This document shows, one piece after another, positions 1 to 14,493 of a DNA stretch of 64,000 nucleotides (the first letter of the stretch is position 1; every line of letters starts with the position of its first letter). The stretch comes from Chondrosia reniformis (Eukaryota; Porifera; Demospongiae; Chondrillida; Chondrillidae): assembly GCA_947172415.1 (NCBI GenBank), contig OX359189.1:7764501-7828500 (forward strand), in the 5' to 3' direction. A program made the position numbers and the translations under genes. The notes beneath the pieces were generated by a model, which saw nothing but the letters and a program-made list of their open reading frames with translations, ran no database searches and had not been told where the DNA came from.

Positions 1-174
1 TGTTGTACGTACAGTATATGTACTATGTACGTATGTAATGTACGTATATATGCATTATACTGCATGTGTGTAGTGCATATTGATTTTACTGTAGCCAATT
101 GTAATTATTTATACATGTCCTTTACGCATGTATGAAAATCTGCGTATATTTACATTTTCTTTCTATCTAAATAG
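1..174 (+). other. intron of a MYST acetyltransferase copy
   Basis: The window opens inside the last intron of a MYST copy. The sequence matches the corresponding intron of the two other copies at about 7127-7323 and 32022-32220, including the run of TACGTA-rich motifs. It ends in a polypyrimidine stretch and an AG acceptor at 173-174. Confidence 0.7.
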
Positions 175-276
175 ACTCTAAATTACAAGAGTACCAGTAA
201 ACAGTCAAAGACCACCGCCATTAATACTTCTTCTATCAAATGGACACCTAAAACATTCCCTGACTATAGCTTGTGA
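175..276 (+). CDS. last exon of a KAT7/HBO1-like MYST acetyltransferase copy (partial)
   Basis: A 34-codon terminal exon ending in TGA at 274-276. It encodes the C-terminus that closes with SSIKWTPKTFPDYSL and is almost identical to the last exons at 7324-7425 and 32221-32322. The KWTP ending resembles the C-terminus of animal KAT7/HBO1, a nuclear histone acetyltransferase. The rest of this copy lies to the left of the window, so it could be intact or another truncated duplicate. It is convergent with the receptor relic A' that follows, an arrangement seen twice more in the window. Confidence 0.7.
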   Translation, partial: TLNYKSTSKQSKTTAINTSSIKWTPKTFPDYSL

Positions 277-844
277 AGTTGCTCTGTATGTTTATCATAC
301 ATGTGAATCAATTAGTCACCTTTTACATTGCTAACTATATACACAAAGCTAATAGTATTCATTGATTGGTTGCATTGCATCATTCATCACCTGGACAATT
401 TTAAAAGGGAGTATACCATAGCCCATAGACTTCTAGGCACTCCATGTCCATGCACCAGAACATAATTACTCAGCCTTGGTCTCATAATATAATCCGGCTA
501 CCCTCTGCACCTCTGGGCTATAACTTATACTTATATACATACCACTTTGGCCTCCATGTAAGATATATACACAACATTATAGTGGTAAAGTGTTAAATAT
601 AAAAGTACAATTATGTATAGATAGTGTATGTTTGCAAGTGAATTAAACTATGTATATGTAGTTCCTTTCACTATTTTAAGTGATTTACAGATACATTATT
701 TCAATATTCCTTGAGAAGAAAAACTTATAAATGACAAAAATAGAAAAATCAATATGCCTCAAAATACTCCAAAATGTATCAAATGAATCCTTATGAATAC
801 AACCTATGTGGCTGTCAGATTTTTTAAATTTTATCACATAATAA
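277..844. other. convergent intergenic region
   Basis: No gene seen. The first part (to about 420) repeats the sequence downstream of the other MYST copies at 7426-7600 and 32323-32450, so it belongs to the duplicated unit. The rest is AT-rich and without recognisable structure. Confidence 0.5.
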
Positions 845-1434
845 CTATGACATAATGCATAATATGAATACCATCAGTAATGTCCCAATAATAATAGCTG
901 TAGGTGCAGGACCTGTATAAGAGTAATTATAAGCCACATGTATTGCTTGTGAGTAAAGATTTTAGTGTGAAAAAATGCCATACATACATGTAAACACATA
1001 CACATCAGTTATGCAGAGTCCTTTCTTATATAATTAAGGGGAGAATTAATTTAGGAATTATTAAGATTTCCATATGTATATAGCATATCCTATTGCTACC
1101 AATTTGTAGTATATAACATTGAAAGTGCATAAAAAGATCACCTGTACAAAATATATAGAGCTCGAGATAAGGCACCTTTCTTGAATCTGTATATAGGTGT
1201 CTTTATATAGGTTTTATACAGCAGTGATTGGAAATAACTTTAAATTTTGCTAAACCCTAGCTATATAGACAATATCCCAAAGGAAGATGTTTGCAATCTG
1301 ACTCCACAAACTATGGATACATCACAACACAACAAAAACTTACCTGAGTTTACAGAATTGGATGTTGTTGTTTCATGTATTTGGAATTGTACTTCACTCT
1401 CAATAGTTGTATTCTCTTTGCAAAAAGCCAATGT
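845..1434 (-). pseudogene. relic A': 3' end of a tail-less Ig/FN3 receptor
   Basis: Two exon-like pieces remain. Positions 1344-1434 encode the C-terminal end of a second FN3 domain (AFCKENTTIESEV, then NSVNSG) and end at a GTAAG donor. Positions 845-912 encode a terminal exon beginning GPAPTAIIIG and stopping after about 22 residues, hydrophobic to the end. The same two-piece pattern ends gene B (9309-9608 and 8993-9057). The first two thirds of the FN3 exon are missing, so this is a truncated duplicate. It could still act as an alternative 3' end for gene A, which lies just upstream on the same strand. Confidence 0.6.
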
Positions 1435-1772
1435 ATTATTATATTTATTATATTTATCATACATATTATACCTGGCTGGTTAATTGTGGGGTCTATCTAG
1501 ATACAATTAGTCACCTTATAATAACTATACACAAAGCTAATAGTATTCATTGAACCGATCATCATTCATCATCTGGACAAGTTAAATAAGTGATTTACAG
1601 ATATGTAATTACTTTAATATGCTTTCAGAAGAAAAATCAACATAATACAAAAATATAAAAATCAATAATCAGTACGTACATATATGCCTTAAATAAAACT
1701 TTAAAACAAATGCTATACAAAAGGTATATGATGATGATGAATCTCTAAGATTGTATAATTATTTATTTTAAA

Positions 1773-4700
1773 TTAATTTAATTTTTTAGTTGTTTTTCTA
1801 TATGCATATAAAGTTGCAAGTATTCTCTTTCCACACAATATGACAATCCCTATTACTACTAGTACTGTGATGACTACTGCCAAAATATCAGCTGTACATG
1901 AGATAGATTAAACCACATAATTATAGTGCAGCACAAGAACAATCACAATCATAACTTACCCATATTATCAGGTGCAGGTAATGTTTCATAAACTCCTATT
2001 TGTATTCCGCTTTTAATTGTTGTGTTCTCTTTACAAAAAGCTCCAATTCCAATCTCATAAGATGTACCAGGAGTAAGACCTTCAATAGTGTAGGATGTTT
2101 CAGTAGTGGTTGTATTCCTCAAATTGGATCCATTTTCACTCTGTTGCCATGTTACCTCATACATGATGGTACAGCTTGTCAAAGAACAATTGTTGTAATA
2201 TTCCCAACTTAAAGAAATGCTAGTGCTTTGAGGGTCAACATTTAATTCAGCTGGAGGGAACAAATCTACAACAAATGTTAATATATTAAAAAAGAAAAAC
2301 AATGTGCAGTATGTACGTATATACGTATGTAATACATACTTTTATTATAATTTTAACAAATAAATTTTCCAAATCAAATAAGCTTACAGTATCTATGTAT
2401 GTGTTTATATCTATAAGAATTTACCAGTTTATATAGGGCCAGGTGAATGAAAGCATAAGTTGGTCACTATGCTGCACCTTTTTAGAATTTTAAAATTATA
2501 TAGGAGGATGACACTATAGAACTTTATTTAAAATCGGTTAGCTAATTAAGGCAACAAATTAAATCAAGACTTTTAAATGATTAGATTGTATATGTATATA
2601 CATGCTGGATCGTTATTAATAAATCTAAACTTACATGTTCCTTTCACAACAATTCTATTACTAGTCTCCATACTACCATCAGTATATGCAACAGCACAAG
2701 ATATTTCAATCTCTCTGTCCACTAAACTGCTATCCTCAGCTGAAATATCAATAGTCTTCATGTGACTGCTACTTAATTTAGATACTTCATTGTCCACAAG
2801 TAGTATGGTAGGGTTTGTCTTGTTATAGATTGGTCCATTATTTATCAGGTTACCAAAGAAACAAGAGACAATAACTGATTGACCATAGCACACTGTCTTT
2901 TGTGAAACTGAAATGCCTATAGGATCTATTATAAGAGAATTAACAATTTGCATCATACAAAGCATGTACACTGGTTCATTACAGGGAACCTAAATGACAC
3001 CATATAAAAGTATAAAGCACATACAGGTATATATATAAACATGTTACATACCTAAAGTAGCTGTGTCAACATTAACAGAATTACTATAAATATCCGGATT
3101 CTCCTTAGAAAATGCAGTAACTGTCACAAAATGGTTTGTAGATGGTTCCAATTCACTTATAGTGTACTCTTTATTCTCAGTAGTGTTAAAACGGCAAAAA
3201 GTTCCATTAGCAAAACAGTGTGTTATCCTGTAGGTGAATACTATATCCCTGTAACAGTCACGTACAGTGTGATTCCATGTTAATAGGACTTTATAAATTC
3301 TGCTTTGAATTGTAACATCTGGTATGGTATCTCCTAACAAAAGAACATTAATTAATACATTCATTGATAGTTATTACAAGCATAACATCATATTGGGGAT
3401 GCTTAAACAAGCTTGCAATGAGTAGAGCGACATACGTACATACATGTAATTGAAACATTGAAATAAAGAGATCCTTTAATAATATTATTGTACATGACAT
3501 AGTCATTTTGTTTGTTCCAAAGTTTGCTATATGTTTAGAGACTCTACTGTACATGTACTTATAAAACCAAATAAGCTCTTAAAATAGATGAGAGCATTCT
3601 AAGGTTTCTTCTCTCAATTTTCTAGGTAACATTAAATGGAGCTGTGCATTGCTTAATATACTTATTATACACACTAACCTAATATTTGTAACTCCAAGTC
3701 ATTACTTAACACTTCATTTTTTGTATTATTATTAACAATGTAACAATTATACACATTCTCTCCATTAATAAAATTTTCTCTTGTAACTGTAATGTTTAAA
3801 GCTGATGTTGTTGAGTTGATAGTGACACCTCTCTCCATTGCATCATGTGTCAAATCAGATCTATTCTTCTTCCAGTATACTGTTTTTAGAAATATATTAG
3901 ATTGGGTCAAATCTGTATGATTACAGATTAACTGATATTCATTTCCATAACAAACAGCAGATGAGCCATTCAGAGTGATCACAGATGAAGCACCATCTTA
4001 TACAGATATAAACAGTATCTATTACGTATATACCACATAAAATTTTTACAGTATAACCATCATTTAGTGGCTGGTGAAGCATAAAGTGCTGAGAAAACTC
4101 AATTTTAAGTGGTTTGAAAACAGTTAATGTGGTGTGGGACTAAAGTGGGATGAAGTATAGAGTATACAAGGATAATATGTATTATATAAATTATTGAACT
4201 AGGGAATTAATTGCACTGAGCCATACAAATTAAAGATAAGCAAAATAATCACTGGAATGTATTATTGGCTGGGGGACCGAAGTCCTATTAAAAATGGCAA
4301 CCAGTGATCACCTCCCAGTCATCCAAGATGGAAACAATTCATCAAAGAACTACAGACAGTTGTTTCACCCTCATTAGGACTTCGGTCCCCCAGCCATATG
4401 ATTAGACTGCGGTCGCTTGGCTGGTTTGGCATAAGACAGTACATTCCAGTGATTATCCTTACATACGAATGTACATATAAGGAGATATATAGATCTCCTC
4501 CAGATTGCAAAAGAACCCCAGTCTCAGATTTCTGAAGACTTCATCAATTAATCTGATCAGCAATGGACTTGATGATCATGCATCTTATCCAAGTTAATTT
4601 GCTAATCAACTGTATGCAAAGTAGCTATATATTTTCACCATAAGTACGTATATCAAAAATACACAATTGTCGGTATATATGTATAGAAGAGGTAAAGAAT

Positions 4701-5108
4701 CAGACCAACAGGATGGAATACAGAAGGTGGCAGCAATCCTGAGATTGGCAGTGCAAGAGGAAGGAGTCGGAAGAATCTCATTTGCAAGAGGTTTCATTAC
4801 AGCTGTGCTTATATTTTAACTCTATTCTTTTGTATATTCTTTCTTTACCTCTCTGTTAAACAACATTTGTTTTTTGTTTTTTCTTCAGTTTGGTTTGCTG
4901 TGCTAAGCACACGCTATGGGACATGATAACTTGGATCGCTCCCCCCATACCAGCAAATATGGGATAATTTAAAAGGTTTCATGCATTGTTTGCTAAACTT
5001 AGTCGAATATAGTTCTAACTCACCTGGCGAGGAAGTTTTACAATACAGCAATAATAGATAAAAAATAAACGAAACCTGAAAAATCGAAGGCTTTCTCCTA
5101 GGGACCAT
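1773..5108 (-). CDS. receptor A: Ig-FN3-Ig-FN3 transmembrane protein, A-type
   Basis: Six exons, high to low coordinate: 5024-5108 signal peptide (MVPRRKPSIFQ then a hydrophobic run), 3679-3996 Ig1, 3052-3333 FN3-1, 2635-2925 Ig2, 1960-2265 FN3-2, 1773-1891 membrane exon. Splice sites are GT-AG, all introns are phase 1, and the joined frame is open for 466 residues. Ig1 has the Cys (VCYGNEYQLICNH), Trp (VYWKKN) and late Cys (VYNCYIV) expected of an Ig fold. Both FN3 domains have a conserved W in the B strand and a late Y. The helix (ILAVVITVLVVIGIVIL) is followed by a short basic tail without signalling motifs. N-glycosylation sequons are frequent. The likely role is a surface adhesion or recognition receptor; the ligand is unknown. 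Closest relatives in the window are D, G2, G1 and B. Confidence 0.85.
4236..4465. mobile_element. foldback MITE in intron 1 of receptor A
   Basis: The ends are inverted copies of ATAATCACTGGAATGTA (left from about 4245, right to about 4456), and internal segments (GGGGGACCGAAGTCCTA and its complement) also pair. Related sequence occurs at 10510-10625 and, as a larger copy, at 23205-23726. It has no coding capacity. It looks like a non-autonomous DNA transposon. Confidence 0.65.
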
Positions 5109-5458
5109 AATAATATTATGATCTGTAGGGGAAAGCCTCTATATTCTTTATATTTCCGGTTAACCTCACACCTCACGGCAGTCGGAAAAGGAACGTGTGG
5201 GCGATTCTTCGAAAAATGGTCTAGTTCCTTGTCATCCGAACATTGCCACGTACTGAAGGTTATTTGTTACTGCATACATAAGTATGTAAGTGAAAGGACG
5301 GGGAGTATTTGTTGTGTTTATATATGTATTAGTAATATAGGAGCCTCAGGAACACAAATTATTATCAGATTGAACATTTCCATCCGAGTGTCTTCTTCAG
5401 CAATGAATAATTCATTTGGATCAAAACGAAAGAGAGTCTAAATGGTTTATTTCTGTAG
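5109..5458. promoter_or_regulatory. divergent upstream region of receptor A and MYST copy 1
   Basis: Lies between the start codon of receptor A (minus) and the first preserved exon of MYST copy 1 (plus). Stretches here (TTTCCGGTTAACCTCA, CGAACATTGCCACGT) recur upstream of gene B at about 11130-11240, so part of the receptor promoter has been duplicated together with the genes. No TATA box is evident. An open frame at 5118-5441 has no recognisable content. Confidence 0.4.
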
Positions 5459-7425
<1,967 letters not shown>

Positions 7426-7911
7426 AGTTGCTCTGTATACATGTGATCAATTAGTCACCTTTTACATTGCTAACTATATACATATATGCACAAAGCTAAT
7501 AGTATTCATTGATATTGTTGGTATATTCATTGATCCATTACATTGCATCATTGAAATCAATCATCACTTGGACAAGGGAGTATAGCCCAGGGACTTTTAT
7601 GGACTATGTAAGTGGCCACCAAAATAGAATTCCTCATCCTTATCCTTGTATATTCTGCCTACTGTCCTCACCTCTGGACTATAACTTATACTACTTTCCC
7701 CACTGTACAAGATATATAATGGTAAATTGTTATTATAAAAATACAAGTAATTATAATGTATAGATAGTATGTGGCAAGTAAATTAGATATGCATATGTAG
7801 TTAATGTTGTTATTAAGTGATTTACAGATGCAGTTTTTACAATTTTTTTAAAGTTAGTTTAAGATTGCTGTGACTCTGAAATGCAATAGATATGAAAAGT
7901 GTACCTGATTG
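7426..7911. other. region downstream of MYST copy 1
   Basis: No gene seen. It repeats the downstream sequence of the other MYST copies as far as about 7830 and then meets the inserted element at 7912. Confidence 0.5.
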
Positions 7912-8792
7912 CATCGCAGGTAGGACATGTGCATTTTCCGGCCGAAAACAAAATGGCCGTCAAAAACAAAGATCTAAATTAAGTTGTATGTTTTCCCTTT
8001 CTTTTAGATTTCTGATAAAAGAAAACATCTCATGGAATATTTTAACTAAATAACAAATGATCTGGCTTATTTTTTTCTTTGTATTTTATTAATTGATATA
8101 GAAAAGACAGATTCATTTGGGCATACGAAAAGCACTTCGACTAAAAAGGCGGTCATGAAGATCACGGTTAAAAAGTACAATAGTGGTCTTAAAAGATTGC
8201 TAACATCAATATCTAAATTTTCACCGCATCGGCTTTTGAAATACCATTTCGTTCCCGAGATGTGCAGCTTTCTTTGGATTTTTGATAAGAAATTAATACA
8301 AAAACCTGCACATATCAGTAATGGAAGAAGCTATCACAAACCGACGCGGTGAAAAGTGAGTTTTACCTTTTGTGAAGTGGTCCTTAAATTGTGGGAGCGA
8401 TAATCCATCGTTTACATGACCGCCTTTTTGAAAGAAATAAACTCATAAAAAATTCATTCTTCTCGACAAAGTCACACTGAGGTCACGAGGTAATTATGAC
8501 GTCATTGAATACGTATGCTCTTTTGACAGTCGATTTGGAGATTTGATCGATTAGTGAGTTGTTTAAGCCATCCGTTGCGAAGTAAAACTTATCGTCCAAG
8601 AAACAAAAGAGATACAACGTGTCTGTACTTTGATAATTTTTATTCGTCAAAACGAATCATCGATCAAGTCACGTACCTTGCGCATGACCATCCTACGCAT
8701 TTAATTGTGAGACACCGTTATATAAACAAATTCTTTTAAAACCACAAAACGCCCCTTTTTGTGTGCGATTTGCACATGTTCTACCTGCGATG
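7912..8792. mobile_element. DNA element with 22-base terminal inverted repeats and a nested foldback
   Basis: The left end CATCGCAGGTAGGACATGTG and the right end (complement CATCGCAGGTAGAACATGTG) form near-perfect terminal inverted repeats about 880 bases apart. Inside, a second pair of inverted ends (AAAAAGGCGGTCATG at about 8141 and its complement at about 8417-8431) delimits a nested foldback. Short open frames at 8155-8352 and 8554-8739 match no family I recognise. I see no clear target duplication. It is probably a non-autonomous element that carries another one. Confidence 0.65.
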
Positions 8793-9834
8793 GTCAACAT
8801 TACCTTTTGGATGTACGTAGCAGCTACAAAACAATACAATATTATACATGCACTGATTATATATGTAGTTAAAATGTTTTATGTATGTATTTCTTGTTTA
8901 TGGAAATTTAGGTAGCTCACCTTTACTGCACTAGTCCTTATGAAAACAACTTATGTGGTCTCCGCCAGATTTTTTTACAGTTATAATCAGTATTAAAAAG
9001 TATATGCGTACGTGATTACAATCATTAATGATATCCCAATAACTGCAACTGCAGGACCTGTATAGGAGTATACATATTTCTTGCATGTAAGATTTCAGCA
9101 TGAAAAAATACCCTACTATATACATGTAAACAGATACACATCAGTTATGCATAAAGAGATCACCTGTACATAATATATGTATAGTTCGAGACCATGCTAA
9201 ATCTGCATATATATACATAGGTGGCCATGGTCTTTATAATAATATAATTGTAAATAAAACATTTGCTATATAGATCGACCCTATTATCGCAACACAATGA
9301 AAGCTTACCTGAGTTTACAGAATCGGATTTTGTTTTATATACTTGTAATGGTACTTCACTCCTAATAGTTTTGTTACAAATAGTTCCAACTCCAATCTTA
9401 TAAGATATATCAGGAGTAAGACCTTGAATAGTGTAGGATGTTTCAGTAGTGGTTATATTCCCCAAACTAGATCGGTCTCCACTCTGTTCCCATGTTACCT
9501 CATACATGATGGTACAGCTTGTCAAAGAACAGTTGTTGTAATATTTCCAACTTAAAGAAATACTTTTGCTTTGAGGGACAACATTTACTTTAGCTGGAGA
9601 GAACAAATCTATAACAAATGTTATTAAATTTAAAAAGAAAGCAATGTCCAATATACATACTTTTACCTAATTAATTTTAAACTATAAATTACATATATAG
9701 ACACACACTACATAAAAATTTCAAATAATAAGCTTATAATCATGTATTTATCTCTGTACATTGACTCAGAAACACTTTATGGAATGTAAGTTGGTCACTA
9801 GAATTCTAAAAAAAACGTTTCTATTATACAACTA

Positions 9835-10085
9835 CTTTAATGTAAACAAGTAGTTCGAGTTTAAAAAGTCGTGGGGCTTAAGTGGCTTGAACATTATAAA
9901 TTACGATAGAAAACTCGTTAATTAAGTAAAGCTTCCTGAACGCCGCCATTTGCAAAAACGATGTATTGACGTATAAATAAAGTGTTGCAATAGTTGCGTA
10001 TCAACCCGTATATTTATCCTTAACATGAAGCCATACAATGTAATCGGCACCATAAGGGGCAGCCCCTAAAAATTAAAATTACTTA
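9835..10085. repeat. dispersed repeat shared with intron 1 of receptor I
   Basis: Sequence in the long intron of gene B that matches about 54915-55170 in the same orientation (GTGGGGCT at the left, then GAACATTATAAAT, then TTTGCAAAAACGATGTATTG). The 10063-10073 end (GGGGCAGCCCC) is the complement of the left-end GGGGCTGCC of the 54.9 kb copy, which suggests a terminal inverted repeat element. No coding capacity. Confidence 0.5.
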
Positions 10086-10509
10086 CGAATCAATCAAGAC
10101 AAAAATTTTTAGATTCAAATACATATTACATACGTACATGCTGAGATTGATGTGTAATTAAATCTAAACTTACATGTTCCTTTCACAACAACTTCTTCTT
10201 CCAGTATACTGCTTTTATAAATCTACTAGATTGGCTGAAATCTGGATGATTACAGACTAACTGATATTCATTTCCATAACAAACAGCTGATGGGCCATTC
10301 AAACTGATCTCAGATGAAGCACCATCTTATACAAATATAAACAGTAGCTATTACGTATACACCACATATATACCTATATGTACAAGTATATGTATAAGTA
10401 TAACCCTCATTTAGTGGCTAGTTAAGTAGAAGTGCTGAGAAATTCAATAATCAGTTGTTTTTAAAAAAAATAGAGTATACAATGGAAGCTAAATATTGAA
10501 CTAGAGGAG

Positions 10510-10625
10510 GGGAGAACCACACACAGCTGTTTCGCCTTCATTAGGACTTTGGTTCCCATGCAGCCATGGCTGGTTTGGCATAAGAGAGTACATTCCAGTG
10601 ATTATCTTTACATATGAATGTACAT
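10510..10625. mobile_element. half copy of the ATCACTGG foldback MITE
   Basis: Matches the right half of the element at 4236-4465 (TTCATTAGGACTT, GGCTGGTTTGGCATAAGA, TACATTCCAGTGATTATC) and lacks its left arm. It lies in the intron between the signal peptide exon and the chimeric exon of gene B. Confidence 0.55.
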
Positions 10626-11310
10626 TTATCCCAGACTCAGATTTCTGAAGACATCATTTAAATATTATCACCATGAAGAATCAGACCAACAGGATGAAGT
10701 ATGGAATATATATATATATTGCTTTGCTTATATTAACTCTATATTCTTTCTTTACGATCCAACGTTGTCTCGCTCCCGCGCCATACCAGGATATATTAGG
10801 GATTTTAAGGTTGGCATTCCACTGCAGCTGTTTCGGACACCGTTGTAGAGTACATACTGGCTACGCATACTAACTTTTAGCTCCTTCAGACTCAGGTTGG
10901 GAGGAGACGCACTGTTTACTAAACTTAGTAAGTCGAATGTTGTTCTAACTCACCTGGCAAGAAAGTTGTACAATACAGCAGTAGTAGATGAACAATAATA
11001 CCCATAGGTAATACTGCAGCTGGGAACTTGCAGATATGCCAAATTACGGTATAACTTGTTAGCAACTTTTTGGAAGGACTTTTTGGATTTCACACGGCCA
11101 GATCAATTACAGATCTCTTCGAACGATCTACTTCCGGTTTCCTTATTTTTTATTCTTTATATTTCAGGTTAACCTCATAGCAGTCGTTTAAATTTGCGAA
11201 AAATCCTCAGTTTCCTCCATCTTTACGTTTGATTCGAACATTGCCACTTAAGTTATTTATTTATAGTAAAATAATGACTAATGAGCTAATGTCATATATA
11301 CCATATATGG

Positions 11311-14300
11311 TTATACACCCATTATGATATTTATTATTAGGATGGTCCATTTCATTAGATCAGAGACACCAGTACCTGCAGCTGCATGTATATAGGAATA
11401 CAATATGCACTAAGTGAGCACTATATGTCATACAATGTCATGCAATAAAACAATTTACCTGAATTTGAAGCTGCTGTCTCATATCTCGTAGATAACTCCT
11501 CACTCCTAAGACTTTGCTCCTCTCTACAATAAGCTCCAACTCCAATCTCATAAGATGTACCAGGAGTAAGACCTTCAATAGTGTAGGATGTTTCAGCAGT
11601 GGTTGTATTCCTCAAACTAGATCCATTTACACTCTGTTGCCATGTTACCTCATACATGAAGGTACAGTTATCAAAACATTCATCACTGTGGGACCATATC
11701 AGGAAGATACTTATATCAGAAGGGATGGATGTGAGTGAGGTTGGAGGAAGGGGAGACTCTGAAGGAATACCATCTGTACAATAAAATATCATGTTTTAAA
11801 ATGCTTCATGTATACAGGTAAATTAAGTCAAATTGTAATTAGGCAGGTTCCACTGTGAATATCTTAAAGCATAATAATATCATAATATGTTATTATTACA
11901 CTAACCTACGACTACAACAGTCACATATTCGCTCTCCTCCATACTACCATCAGCATACATGGCAGCACAAGAGTAGTTAGCCTCTCCATTGAGGAAGACA
12001 CTCTTTTTTGTTGTCACATTTACAACTGTCTCAGTATTATTCTGGGACACATTCATATGGTATGTATCAGGTAGATCAATCCTCTCTCCATCCTTCATCC
12101 ACACTACAGGACTGGTCTGATTGAAGATGGGTCCACTTGATGTAGTATCATTTATATCATGATGGTGACAGGTGAGTTGGACTTGTCTGTCATAACAGGA
12201 TATAATTTTTGGTGATTTTGAAACTGAAATAGCATCTGAAGTCAGAAAGAAGTTATTAAACACCTGAAAGCTGAGCTCAGATAGAGGTCATGCAGGTATA
12301 AAATAATTAAAACATTAATAGATATGCACCATGGATTCACGCTGGATTTCAAAATATACTGTATGTAAGTTCCCTTTGAGAGTTGAAAAGTGGCCGAGTT
12401 TTTAGTATATATATCACCAAAGTCCATTTATGATAGCCCATGTGTACATATATAACTCTGAAACAGTATACGTACTGAATATATGTATATGTATATATAA
12501 CTTCTACAACTGAATAATCAAGGGTTGACTGTAATTAATGTAAACTGAAGGCTATACACCTGTACACATTTTCCTTAAAATGGGATGAGAAAAAAATTCT
12601 AATCAACTGTTACAGTAGAATTATACTCTTATATATATAGAATGACTAAATTTTCTAGTTTAGATAGTAGAGGACAGGTTATATTTACACTTACCTAGTG
12701 TGAAAACTTCCATCTCCACTGTATCACTTCTGATAGTGCTATTCTCCACACTCTGTGCAGTAATGTTTACATGATATGTAGTACTATGAACCAGGTTATA
12801 TAGTGTAATGTTATCAGTGGATGTAGTAGTTGAGTTAATTGTCGATACATTAGGTACTCCATTCTCAACAGTACACCATAAGATAGGGAAGGAGAAGATA
12901 TAGTCTTCAAAACACCTAGTACTGTATTCCCAAGCAAGAGAAGTTGTTCTTATTCTCAGCTGATACTGATTTATATTAGGTAGTTGAGGCTTGTCTAATT
13001 TACAAGTAAATTATTATAGTAAAAAAACATGTAAATAGCATATGTCTCTCTTATAGTATATACCTAATGGATTCAGCTGGGTCTCATTACTTCTTTTTTC
13101 TGTGAAATTCCTCCTCCTCAGAAAACATTGGTAACTAATATTTACATTCTCAAACTCTCTCCTTGTTACATTGACATCCAGAGCCACAGTTGTTTCATTA
13201 ATGGTGCTTTCCCTCTCTATAATACCATCAGGGAAGTCCGGTTCTCCATTCCTTAACCAGCTTACTCTTGGAAAGTACTCCGTAGGATCAATTGGTCGAT
13301 GAATGCACAGCAATCTCACTTGCTGACCAAAACATATTATTGTATGATTATCAATCTGTAACTGTACCTGGGTAACTGTAGATGTAGCAGCTAATAAAGA
13401 GAAATATATAAATTTGCAAGTATAAGGTTCAGATTTTACCTAGAATCATGAGCATTGGTTGAAAGTATAAAAATATTAATTAATGATATACATATATAGA
13501 AACATATATACATAGATTAGCTAATGAGCTTTCTGTAACAGTATACAAAACAGCTATATAGGAATTATTTCAGGACATTTTGGTCCATTGACTTTCATCA
13601 GCTGAAATGATCAAGTTGAGTTTACTAATAGAAGCAAACATTTCCTTCAAAATCTCTTATGACTTGGATTCTGACATGATAGGTTTATTCTGTAACTACA
13701 CTAGCCTGGAATCAAATAGGACCAAATTAAAGATGATGTATATAATGAATAGTTGCAATCCAATAAGCAAGGAATCTTTTTGACCTATGTACTTGCTGAT
13801 CGATGGTCCATTGGTACAGCTGTGGAATCTTGATGTTTGCTAGGGAGTTCTAGATGGTACTAGAATTCAATTATCTGCACTATGCATCCCAGTATCCATG
13901 TCATAATTGTCATCTTTATTTTATCTCATCACTGGTGTTAGTTTGAATGTATTTAATTTTGTCACTTAAGCTGATATTCTATATAGCCTAGGGTGTCCTG
14001 AATTGATATAAAGGCCATGCGAGGATCTTGTAGAAACCTTCTAACCTATAGCCAAACTATATATCTTTATTTTTAGATATATACATGCACAATATACACA
14101 CACAGAAGCTATAAAATATCAAACTCAGTAATAATATTACTGAGTAGTAGTAGAGTAGTAATAATATTACTATTACCCAGATCGCTTTTTATAATATATT
14201 AAACAGTAAAAAGCGATTTGGGTAAACCGGTAAGGGCACCCTGTTTAATAATAAAAATGTGAATTATGTGATGAAACCGCTAAAAAGCTAAAATATCAAT

Positions 14301-14419
14301 CCATATTTTAGCTTTTTAGCGGTTCTTAGAATAAATCTGAGAATACTATAGCTATACTCACAGTTGGTGGATATTATGAAGAATATTAGCAAAATTGATA
14401 CATCCACGCGCTTAATCAT
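11311..14419 (-). CDS. receptor C: tail-less Ig-FN3-Ig-FN3 protein, C-type
   Basis: Six exons: 14362-14419 signal peptide (MIKRVDVSILLIFFIIS), 13064-13390 Ig1, 12695-12994 FN3-1, 11906-12235 Ig2, 11459-11773 FN3-2, 11311-11375 terminal exon. All internal introns are phase 1 and the frame is open for 464 residues. Ig1 carries CFGQQVRLLCIH, SWLRNG and YQCFLRRR. Ig2 carries CYDRQVQLTCHHHD, VVWMKDGER and YSCAAMYADGS. The last exon begins GTGVSDLMKW and ends WTILIINIIMGV with no cytoplasmic tail. That segment follows small residues (SNSG), so GPI anchoring is plausible and secretion is the alternative. The SDLM stretch resembles the start of the D membrane exon, suggesting the tail-less exon is a shortened derivative. 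A longer N-terminal start (about 14488) is possible. Confidence 0.8.
14175..14324. repeat. pair of strong hairpins in intron 1 of receptor C
   Basis: The second hairpin is a perfect 22-base inverted repeat, arms 14275-14296 and 14303-14324 (AACCGCTAAAAAGCTAAAAT...), with a 6-base loop CAATCC. The first (about 14175-14222) pairs ACCCAGATCGCTTTTT with its near complement. They are probably tiny foldback elements. The second lies 38 bases from the signal peptide exon. Confidence 0.6.
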
Positions 14420-14493
14420 CTTTTTACTAGTAGTTAGCGAATAGTAGTTCTCTTCTATGCACTCTAAAGTCCCAACTAAGGCTCTCAATAAAG

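Larger units (their letters stand above)
8993..11005 (-). pseudogene. receptor B: A-type Ig/FN3 receptor broken by an internal deletion
   Basis: Parts: 10954-11005 signal peptide (MGIIVHLLLLYC, GTGAGT donor), 10174-10325 chimeric Ig exon, 9309-9608 FN3-2, 8993-9057 terminal exon. The chimeric exon begins as Ig1 (SAVCYGNEYQLVCNH) and at about 10192 jumps into the last codons of Ig2. Its length of 152 bases breaks the phase-1 rule, and the frame stops at TGA just after YWKKK. FN3-1 and most of both Ig domains are gone. The last exon encodes GPAVAVIGISLMIVITYAYTF and stops, a tail-less hydrophobic end of GPI type. Skipping the chimeric exon would restore the frame (signal peptide, FN3-2, tail), so a small product cannot be excluded. 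Confidence 0.75.

Noticed and set aside
8155..8739. Two open frames of 61-65 codons as genes
   Set aside because: Both lie inside an inverted-end element, have no recognisable domain and no splice context.
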